Shown: positions 57,579-64,000 of the stretch, piece after piece
Position numbering within the stretch: the first letter of the stretch is position 1
Layout: every line of letters begins with the position of its first letter
NCBI RefSeq assembly: GCF_017356245.1
Contig: NZ_JAFMZZ010000004.1
Span: forward strand, 627,163-691,162
DNA: 64,000 nucleotides
Reading direction: 5' to 3'
Source of the DNA: Bordetella petrii
GTDB lineage: Bacteria > Pseudomonadota > Gammaproteobacteria > Burkholderiales > Burkholderiaceae_B
Position numbers and translations under genes: made by a program
Notes under the pieces: model-generated
Seen by the model: only the letters and a program-made list of their open reading frames with translations
Told to the model about the DNA's origin: nothing
Database searches by the model: none

Positions 57579-57923
57579 ATGAAGAATCTGCCCGTGAATT
57601 GCGGCATCGGCCCGGCGTTCGAAGTGATCGGCGGCAAGTGGAAAGCCGTGATCCTGTGGGAACTGCACGCGCAGGCGCGCCGCTTCGGCGAGCTGCGCCG
57701 CCTGGTTCCCGGCATCAGCGAGAAGATGCTGATTCAGCAATTGCGCGAACTCGAGGCCGACGGCCTGGTCGGCCGCCACGTGTTCCACGAAGTGCCGCCG
57801 CGCGTGGAATACAGCGTGACCGAATGGGGCCATGCGCTGAACCTGGCGATGGGGCCGCTGGCTGACTGGGGCGAGCGATATCGGAACAGCGAGGCCGGGC
57901 GCGCGCGCGCCGGCCATGCCTGA
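57579..57923 (+). CDS. HxlR-family transcriptional regulator
   Basis: A 114-residue winged-helix protein. The family N-terminus is NCGIGPAFEVIGGKWKAVILWEL, with the Cys often involved in aldehyde or redox sensing. The recognition region is RFGELRRLVPGISEKMLIQQLRELEADGLV and the wing is VPPRVEYSVTEWG. AGGA lies 9 nt before the ATG. It is divergent from the imine-reductase-like gene and has a palindromic operator in the gap. Confidence 0.93.
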   Translation: MKNLPVNCGIGPAFEVIGGKWKAVILWELHAQARRFGELRRLVPGISEKMLIQQLRELEADGLVGRHVFHEVPPRVEYSVTEWGHALNLAMGPLADWGERYRNSEAGRARAGHA

Positions 57924-57944
57924 CGGCGTTGCGCCGCGGCCTGC

Positions 57945-58877
57945 CTACGGCGTGTGGCGCCTGCGCGACGCCGCCGCGCGGCGCGGCAGCAGCAAGTTCA
58001 TGAAGCCCGCCACGGCGGGATTGCGGCCATCGTGGCGGCGCACCGCGAACAAGGTGGACATGGCGGCCTGCCCGCCGCCGGCCAGCGGGCGATAGCGCAC
58101 CGCCGAGCCGCGCAGCCCGGTAACCGAGGCCGGGACCAGGGCCAGGCCGACATTGGCCTCGACCAGGGCCAGGATGGTGGGCAGCACGCTCTGGTGCACC
58201 ACATGCGGCCGCACGCCGGCCTGGGCGAACAGCTTGGCCAGCAATTCGTGAAAGTAGCGCGAGCCGCTGGCCGAAAAGCCGACCAGGTCTTGCCCATGCA
58301 GGTCTTGCAGGGCGATGCTCGGGCGCCGCGCCAGGCGGTGGCGCGCGGGCAGCGCCGCCACCAGGGGCTCGCGTTCGGCCACGTCGAACAGCAGGCGCGG
58401 GTCGTCCAGCGCGTCGTGGCGGCGCATCAGGGCGATATCGATGCGTTCGGCCAGCAGGCTGTCGAGCAGTTCGGCGGATTCGCGTTCCACCAGCGAGAGT
58501 TCGATGCCGGGGCAGGCATCGCGGTAGCGCGCCACGATGTCGGGCAGCACTTTGTAGGCTGCGCTGCTGGTGAAGCCCACGGTAAGGGCGCCCAGTTCGC
58601 CGCGGGCGGCGCGCCCGGCGCGTATCAGCGCGGCTTCGCTGTCGTGCAGGATCTGCCGCAGGCTGGCCAGCAGCTGCGCGCCCGCCAGCGTCAGCTGGAC
58701 CGAGCGCGTGTTGCGCACCAGCAGGGGCATGCCCATCTGTTCTTCAAACTGCCGCACCTGCTGGCTGAGCGGCGGCTGGCTGATGTGCAGGCGCTGGGCG
58801 GCGCGGCCGAAGTGCAGTTCTTCCGCGACGGCGATGAACGCGCGGGCCTGCCTGGAGAACAATGAGATCGCATCCAT
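57945..58877 (-). CDS. LysR-family transcriptional regulator
   Basis: A 310-residue LysR regulator: an N-terminal helix-turn-helix (ARAFIAVAEELHFGRAAQRLHISQPPLSQQVRQFEEQMG), then an effector-binding domain starting ELGALTVGFTSSAAYKVLP. The gene is divergent from the Bug-amidase operon, so it likely regulates it. The 151-bp gap is AT-rich around 58908-58930, where a LysR-type site such as ATAT-TGG-ATAT could lie. Confidence 0.93.
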   Translation of the reverse strand: MDAISLFSRQARAFIAVAEELHFGRAAQRLHISQPPLSQQVRQFEEQMGMPLLVRNTRSVQLTLAGAQLLASLRQILHDSEAALIRAGRAARGELGALTVGFTSSAAYKVLPDIVARYRDACPGIELSLVERESAELLDSLLAERIDIALMRRHDALDDPRLLFDVAEREPLVAALPARHRLARRPSIALQDLHGQDLVGFSASGSRYFHELLAKLFAQAGVRPHVVHQSVLPTILALVEANVGLALVPASVTGLRGSAVRYRPLAGGGQAAMSTLFAVRRHDGRNPAVAGFMNLLLPRRAAASRRRHTP

Positions 58878-59028
58878 TAAGATAAAAAACGACCTGATGA
58901 CGGGCTAATTTTATATTGGATATATGAATCCGGGCTTCCTATGATGTGCCGCACGTGCCGGGCTTTGGCGCCCGGGCACGGATCCGTCATTCGACACGGC
59001 CGTCAGGCCGGACATCGGGGAACCATCC

Positions 59029-60018
59029 ATGCCGCAATTTCAATTTCTATCCAGGACAATACGCGCGGGCCTTGCCGCGCTGCTTGCCGCCGGCGCCTGC
59101 GCCGCGGCGCAGGCCGCCGGCTATCCGGACAAGCCCGTGCACCTGATCGTGCCCTTCGGCCCGGGCAGCGTAACCGACCAGCTGGCGCGCATCACGGCCG
59201 ACAAGCTGGGCAAGGCGCTGGGCCAGACGGTGATCGTCGAGAACAAGGCGGGCGCGGGCGGCAACATCGGCGCCGGCTATGTGGCCGGCGCGCCGGCCGA
59301 CGGCTATACGCTGCTGCTCGGCCCGGCCAGCACCAATGCCATCAATCCCAGCCTGTACCACGACCTGAAGTTCGATCCCATGAAGGACTTCGCGCCGATC
59401 ACCAATGTGGCCTCGGTGACCAACGTGCTGGTGGTGCCCGCCGCGGTGCCGGTGCATACGGTGCGTGAACTGATCGACCAGCTGAAGCAGCACAGCGGCG
59501 CCTACAGCTATGCGTCGGGCGGCGCGGGCGGCTCGCAGCACTTGTCGGCCGAGCTGTTCAAGACGATGTCGGGCACGCAGATGCTGCATGTGCCCTACAA
59601 GGGCGGCGGCGCCGCGCTGGCCGACCTGCTGAGCAACCGGGTGCAGGTGATGTTCTGCAATCTGCCGGTGTGCCTGCCGCACATCAAGGCGGGCCGGCTG
59701 ACGGCGCTGGGGGTGTCTTCGGCGCGCCGTTCGGAATTGCTGCCCCAGGTGCCCACCATCGCCGAGAGCGGCCTGCCGGGCTACGAAGTGGATGGCTGGT
59801 TCGGTCTGTTCGCGCCGGCGGGCACGCCGGACCCGATCGTGGCGCGCCTGAATGCAGAGATGACGCGCATCCTGGACACCGCCGAGGTGCGCCAGCTGCT
59901 GCTGGCCCAGGGCGCCACGGCCGAGCCGGGCACGCAGCAGGAGTTCGCGCGCTTTGTGCAGAGCGAACACGACAAGTGGGCGCGAGTGATCAAGCAGGCC
60001 GGCATCACGCTGGAATGA
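59029..60018 (+). CDS. Bug-family periplasmic binding protein (with amidase)
   Basis: A 329-residue binding protein with a signal peptide (RAGLAALLAAGACAAAQAAG), then YPDKPVHLIVPFGPGSVTDQLAR and the Bug segment VIVENKAGAGGNIGAGYVAGAPADGYTLLLG. It is 7 bp before the amidase gene and divergent from a LysR regulator. No adjacent TctA/TctB genes. Its ligand may be an amide or hydantoin-like compound, by context only. Confidence 0.93.
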   Translation: MPQFQFLSRTIRAGLAALLAAGACAAAQAAGYPDKPVHLIVPFGPGSVTDQLARITADKLGKALGQTVIVENKAGAGGNIGAGYVAGAPADGYTLLLGPASTNAINPSLYHDLKFDPMKDFAPITNVASVTNVLVVPAAVPVHTVRELIDQLKQHSGAYSYASGGAGGSQHLSAELFKTMSGTQMLHVPYKGGGAALADLLSNRVQVMFCNLPVCLPHIKAGRLTALGVSSARRSELLPQVPTIAESGLPGYEVDGWFGLFAPAGTPDPIVARLNAEMTRILDTAEVRQLLLAQGATAEPGTQQEFARFVQSEHDKWARVIKQAGITLE

Positions 60019-60025
60019 GCCGGAC

Positions 60026-61297
60026 ATGAAATCGCTGACTGAACTGACCGCCCTGCAGGCCGCCGCGGCGCTGGAAAGCGGGCAGGCCACCGTGGGCGCG
60101 CTGGCCCGGGCCTACCTGGACCGCATCGCGCAGCGCGATGGCGACGTGCGCGCCTACGTGGCCCACGATCCGGCGCGGGTGCGCGATGCGGCGGCCCGCG
60201 CCGAAGCCGGGGGCGGCCTGCTGCGCGGCCTGCCCTATGCCGTGAAAGACGTCATCGCGACCCGCGACTACCCCACCACATTCGGGTCGCCCATCTATGA
60301 GGGCTATATGCCCGGGCGCGATGCCGGCGTGGTGGCCTGCGCGGCCGAGCAGGGGGCGGTGCTGCTGGGCAAGGTGGCCACCGGCGAATTCGCCACCCAG
60401 ACGCCGGGCCAGGCGCGCAATCCGCGCGGTCTGGCGCATACGCCGGGCGGCTCGTCGAGCGGATCGGCCGCCGCCGTGGCCGACGGCATGGCGGTGGCGG
60501 CGCTGGGCACCCAGACCACCGGCTCGATCGTGCGGCCCGCCGTGTATTGCGGGGTGGTGGGCTACAAGCCGTCGTTCGGCATGTTGTCCACGGCCGGCGT
60601 GTCGGCGCTGAGCCCCACGCAGGATACGGTCGGCCTGATTACCCGGGACGTGGCCGATGCGGCGTTCCTGGCCGCGGGCCTGAATGGGCACCGCCTGGTG
60701 CCGCGCCCGCTGGAACGGCCGCGCGTGGGCCTTTGCCTGTCGCGCCAATGGGAACATGCCCGGCCCGAGACCGTGCAGGCCATCGAAGCCCTGGCGCGCC
60801 GCATCGAGGCCGCCGGCGCGCAGGTGCGCCGCGTGGAACTGCCCGCCGCGCTGGAAGACCTGGTCGAAGGCCAGGGCCGCATGGTGGCCTACGATGCGCG
60901 CCAGGCGCTGGCCTACGAACGCACCCGCCATCATGCCCGGCTCAGCCCGCGGCTGCAGGCGCGCATGCAGTCCGGCGAGCAGACCTCGCTGCCCGATTAC
61001 CTGGCCCTGGCGCGGCGCGCGATGCATGCCCGGGTGCAGGCCGAAGCGCTGTTCGACGGCCTGGACGTGCTGCTGTACCCGGCCGCCGAGGGCGAAGCCG
61101 AGGCGGGCCTGGATTATTCCGGTTCGCCGCGCTTCGGGGCGCTGTGGACGCTGCTGCACGTGCCGTGCGTGTCGTTTCCGGTTGCGCGCGGGCCGGGCGG
61201 GCTGCCGCTGGGCGCGCAGGCCATCGGCGCGTATGGCGACGACTTTCGCACGCTGGCCGCGGCGCAGTTCATCGCGGCCCACGCCGAACCGCTCTAG
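60026..61297 (+). CDS. Amidase-signature family amidase
   Basis: A 423-residue serine amidase. The Ser-cisSer-Lys triad is visible: K74 in GLPYAVKDVIA, GGSSSGSAAAVADG, and the nucleophile Ser in TTGSIVRPA, where the family usually has TGGSIR. It hydrolyses amides to acids and ammonia in the cytoplasm. It follows the Bug gene by 7 bp. A strong terminator follows, so hyuA is likely a separate unit. Confidence 0.92.
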   Translation: MKSLTELTALQAAAALESGQATVGALARAYLDRIAQRDGDVRAYVAHDPARVRDAAARAEAGGGLLRGLPYAVKDVIATRDYPTTFGSPIYEGYMPGRDAGVVACAAEQGAVLLGKVATGEFATQTPGQARNPRGLAHTPGGSSSGSAAAVADGMAVAALGTQTTGSIVRPAVYCGVVGYKPSFGMLSTAGVSALSPTQDTVGLITRDVADAAFLAAGLNGHRLVPRPLERPRVGLCLSRQWEHARPETVQAIEALARRIEAAGAQVRRVELPAALEDLVEGQGRMVAYDARQALAYERTRHHARLSPRLQARMQSGEQTSLPDYLALARRAMHARVQAEALFDGLDVLLYPAAEGEAEAGLDYSGSPRFGALWTLLHVPCVSFPVARGPGGLPLGAQAIGAYGDDFRTLAAAQFIAAHAEPL

Positions 61298-61323
61298 CCG
61301 CCGCGTGTTTTGCGATACCCAGG

Positions 61324-61353
61324 AACCCAGCCGGAGACGGCTGGGTTTTTTTT
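61324..61353 (+). terminator. Rho-independent terminator of the Bug-amidase operon
   Basis: AACCCAGCCG and CGGCTGGGTT form a perfect 10-bp stem with loop GAGA, followed by a T-run of 8 overlapping the stem end. It lies 26 bp after the amidase stop. Confidence 0.93.
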
Positions 61354-61407
61354 CGTGGCGCATCCGTGGCTAGGGAAAACCCCGGTGCCTTGTGCACCGC
61401 GCAAACG

Positions 61408-61466
61408 TTGACACCGGTGCCGCTGGCCCGTACCTTAATGGCGTATATCGATTTAAATATATCGAT
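61408..61466 (+). promoter_or_regulatory. Putative hyuA promoter with repeated ATCGAT operator
   Basis: TTGACA (61408-61413) and TACCTT (61431-61436) are 17 bp apart. ATCGAT occurs at 61447-61452 and again at 61461-61466 in AT-rich sequence, close to the expected start of transcription. This suggests a repressor site. Confidence 0.6.
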
Positions 61467-61523
61467 CAGCGATACAACCAAGTGCGCTTTCCATTTCAAG
61501 TTTCCATTCGAGAGGTACGTGAC

Positions 61524-63569
61524 ATGCCTGAAGCATTGCAAGTGGCCGTGGACATCGGCGGCACTTTCACCGATGTGGTTGGACGCGATGCGAGCGGGCG
61601 ATTGCGCTACTTCAAGATCCCGACCACGCGCCAGGACGAGAGCCTGGCGGTGTTCGACGCCATCGGGCGCATCCGCGACCAGTGGGGCGTGGATCCCAAG
61701 TACATCGAGCGCTTCGTGCATGGCACCACCGTGGCCACCAACGCCGTGCTGGAACGCCGGGGCGCCAAGGTCGGGCTGATTACCACGCAGGGCTTCAAAG
61801 ACGTGCTGGAAATCGGCCGTCAGATGCGCCATCGCATGTACGACGTGATCCTGTCGTCGGAAACGCCGTCGTTCCTGATTCCCGGCAACCTGCGCCGGGA
61901 AGTGCCGGAACGGATCGCCGCCGACGGCTCGATCGTCACGGCCCTGGATGAAGACGCGCTGATGCGGCAGGTGGCCGAGCTGGTCGCGCAGAAGGTCGAT
62001 GCGCTGGCCATCTGCTTCCTGTTCTCGTTCGCCAACCCACAGCACGAGCAGCGCGCCAAGGCGCTGATCTCGGCCGCCTATCCCGACCTGACCCTGGCGG
62101 TGTCGCACGAAGTGGACCCGGCTTTTCGCGAGTATGAGCGCACGGTGGTCACCGGCTTCGATGCCTACGTCAAGCCGGTGATCGACCGCTATTTGTCGCG
62201 GCTGGAAAACGGGTTGAAGAAAAGCGGCGTGCAGGCGCCGTTTCAGGTGATGCAGTCGCGCGGCGGCCTGATGGCGTCGCAGGTGGCGCGCAGCCGCCCC
62301 GTGCGGCTGTTCCTGTCGGGCCCCGCCGCGGGCGTGATCGGCGCGCAGATCGCCGGCCGCGCGGCGGGCACCGACGACCTGATCACCGTGGACATTGGCG
62401 GCACCAGCAGCGACATCGCCCTGATCAGCAAGGGCAAGGCGATGATCCGCTCGGAAGGCGTGATCGACGGCTACCCGGTGCGCGTGGCAATGGTGGACGT
62501 GAACTCCATCGGCGCGGGTGGCGGCTCGATTGCCTGGATCGACGCCGCCGGCGGGCTGCGCGTGGGGCCGCGCTCGGCCGGCTCGGAGCCCGGCCCGGTG
62601 TGCTTCGGGCGCGGCGGCGAGAACCCCACGGTAACCGATGCCTCGATTGTGCTGGGCTACCTGAACCCCGATTACTTCGCCGGCGGCTCGCTGAAGCTGT
62701 ATCCGGAGAAATCGCGCGAGGCGATCCAGGAAAAAATCGCCCGGCCCCTGGGAATGACGATCGAGCAGGCGGCGCTGGGCATACACCGCATCGTGAATGC
62801 GCAGATGGCCGAAGGCATACGCCTGGTGTCGATCCGCCAGGGCCTGGACCCGCGCAAGTTCACGCTGATGCCGCTGGGCGGCGGCGGCGCCGTGCACATC
62901 GTGCCGCTGGCGCGCGAACTGGGCGTATCGCGCGTGGTGGTGCCGCGCTATCCGGGCGTGCTGTCGGCCGCCGGCCTGCTGGCCGCGCCCATCGAGCATG
63001 AAAGCTCGCTGGCCTTCGGCAAGGCGCTGCAAGCCAGCGAAGTGCCGGCCATCCGCGCCGTGCTGGATACCCTGGATGCGCAGTGCGCCGAGCTGATGCG
63101 CAATGAGGCGACGCAGCCCGACAGCAGCGCCGTGCGCTACTACGCCGACGTCTGCTATGCCGGCCAGGCGTATTCCATTGAAGTGCCGCTGCTGCCCGAC
63201 GCCGACGACCCGTGCGGCCTGCTGTTCGAGGAATTCTTGCAGGCCCATGCGCGGATCTACGGCTACAGCACCCGCACGCCCGCGCGCATCGTCAACCTGC
63301 GGGCCGTGCACCAGGCGGGCGGCCAGGACAGCATCGATACCACGGCCTACCAGTGCATCGACGAGCCGCCGCAGCGCGGGCAGCGCGCCATCCTGGTGGC
63401 GGGCCAGGACAGCGCGGTACAGGCCGACATCTACCGCCGCGAGGCCATGCCGGCCGGCTTCCGGTTCCAGGGGCCGGCCATCGTCGAACAAGCCGACACC
63501 ACCACGCTGATCGAGCCCGGCTGGCAAGGCCAGGTGGACCAGGGCGGCAATCTCGTTCTGACCCGTTAA
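61524..63569 (+). CDS. Hydantoinase/oxoprolinase subunit A (HyuA-like)
   Basis: A 681-residue ATP-dependent hydrolase or carboxylase subunit of the HyuA/AcxA/oxoprolinase group. The actin-like ATPase start VAVDIGGTFTDVVGRD is intact, as are FVHGTTVATNAVLERRGAKVGLITTQGF and TVDIGGTSSDIAL. Such enzymes act on 5-oxoproline, hydantoins, N-methylhydantoin or acetone-like substrates, so the substrate is unknown. GAGAGG lies 7 nt before the ATG. Subunit B follows after 24 bp. Confidence 0.92.
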   Translation: MPEALQVAVDIGGTFTDVVGRDASGRLRYFKIPTTRQDESLAVFDAIGRIRDQWGVDPKYIERFVHGTTVATNAVLERRGAKVGLITTQGFKDVLEIGRQMRHRMYDVILSSETPSFLIPGNLRREVPERIAADGSIVTALDEDALMRQVAELVAQKVDALAICFLFSFANPQHEQRAKALISAAYPDLTLAVSHEVDPAFREYERTVVTGFDAYVKPVIDRYLSRLENGLKKSGVQAPFQVMQSRGGLMASQVARSRPVRLFLSGPAAGVIGAQIAGRAAGTDDLITVDIGGTSSDIALISKGKAMIRSEGVIDGYPVRVAMVDVNSIGAGGGSIAWIDAAGGLRVGPRSAGSEPGPVCFGRGGENPTVTDASIVLGYLNPDYFAGGSLKLYPEKSREAIQEKIARPLGMTIEQAALGIHRIVNAQMAEGIRLVSIRQGLDPRKFTLMPLGGGGAVHIVPLARELGVSRVVVPRYPGVLSAAGLLAAPIEHESSLAFGKALQASEVPAIRAVLDTLDAQCAELMRNEATQPDSSAVRYYADVCYAGQAYSIEVPLLPDADDPCGLLFEEFLQAHARIYGYSTRTPARIVNLRAVHQAGGQDSIDTTAYQCIDEPPQRGQRAILVAGQDSAVQADIYRREAMPAGFRFQGPAIVEQADTTTLIEPGWQGQVDQGGNLVLTR

Positions 63570-63593
63570 TCACGACACGCCAGAGAGCACATC

Positions 63594-64000
63594 ATGACGA
63601 ATCAAGCTACGCTCGAGCGCCCGGCGCTTTCGCCCGGCAAGACGACGCAGGCCCGCCCCGACCCCATCACCCTGGAGGTAGTGCGCAACAAGCTGGAGGG
63701 CATTGCCAACGAGATGGAATCGACGCTGCTGCGCAGCTCGTTCTCGCCGATCGTGAAAGAAGGCCTGGATGCTTCGGCCAGCCTGTTCACCACCGCCGGC
63801 GAGTCGCTGGCGCAGGCCTGCGCCGTGCCCATCCACCTGGCGACGCTGATCCCCATTGTGGAAACCATCCTGCGCGAATATCCGCTGGACACGATGCGCG
63901 ACGGCGACATCTACATCATGAACGACCCGTACCTGGGCGGTACGCACCTGCCGGATATCGCGCTGGTGGCGCCGGTATTCGTCGACGGACGGGTGATCGC
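63594..64000 (+). CDS. Hydantoinase/oxoprolinase subunit B (HyuB-like), partial at window end
   Basis: The first 135 codons of subunit B. The N-terminus PDPITLEVVRNKLEGIANEMESTLLRSSFSPIVKEGLDASASLF and MNDPYLGGTHLPDIALVAPVF are strong family matches. It forms a complex with HyuA. The gene runs off the window, so completeness and downstream partners are unknown. Confidence 0.93.
   Translation, partial: MTNQATLERPALSPGKTTQARPDPITLEVVRNKLEGIANEMESTLLRSSFSPIVKEGLDASASLFTTAGESLAQACAVPIHLATLIPIVETILREYPLDTMRDGDIYIMNDPYLGGTHLPDIALVAPVFVDGRVI

Overview
This 64 kb window looks like the origin-proximal part of a chromosome from a GC-rich beta-proteobacterium of the Alcaligenaceae, most like Bordetella or Achromobacter. 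The evidence is the gene order mnmG-rsmG-parA-parB, a bctCBA/bctDE tricarboxylate-transport locus of the type described in B. pertussis, several Bug-type solute-binding proteins, and a complete respiratory nitrate reductase cluster. The nitrate genes suggest a nitrate-respiring environmental member (B. petrii-like or Achromobacter-like). The genus is inference. I saw no transposase, phage gene, rRNA or CRISPR array.

Layout. 0-0.5 kb: a tRNA-Tyr/Gly/Thr-tuf operon on the minus strand. 0.5-6 kb: ansA, parB, parA, rsmG and mnmG (minus). 6.0-6.9 kb: a non-coding gap with three parS sites for ParB. 6.9-8.6 kb: a cold-shock gene and a PLP aminotransferase. 8.6-13.9 kb: bctA, bctB, bctC and the two-component pair bctE/bctD (minus). 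13.9-14.3 kb: an AT-rich gap with DnaA boxes and a perfect SlmA-type palindrome, where gene polarity flips from almost all minus to almost all plus; this is my best candidate for oriC. 14.3-16 kb: an Ada-like protein with a degraded zinc site, and a DUF924 protein. 16.1-30.8 kb: narK1-narK2-narGHJI-ppiC-moaA-carbonic anhydrase-narXL. 30.8-35.2 kb: a Kef-type antiporter, a tail-anchored PP2C/protein-kinase fusion and a formate/nitrite channel.

35.4-56.5 kb carries the conserved block mnmE ... yidC-yidD-rnpA-rpmH / dnaA-dnaN-gyrB, but about 11.8 kb of metabolic genes separates mnmE from yidC. Those genes are an Opp/Dpp peptide ABC transporter with an M20 amidohydrolase, a tiny membrane-protein gene, and a GMC oxidoreductase-sulfatase-Bug operon. 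56.5-64 kb: an imine-reductase-like oxidoreductase divergent from an HxlR regulator, then a LysR regulator divergent from a Bug protein, an amidase and hydantoinase/oxoprolinase subunits A and B (B runs off the window).

How it works together. The nar cluster would take up nitrate (NarK1/NarK2), reduce it at the membrane (NarGHI with NarJ and MoaA for maturation) and sense nitrate/nitrite (NarX/NarL); the nearby FNT channel may move nitrite. ParA/ParB/parS, DnaA/DnaN/GyrB and the SlmA-type sites together mark the origin domain. The remaining accessory loci are uptake-plus-hydrolysis cassettes for organic acids, peptides or amides, and possibly sulfate esters.
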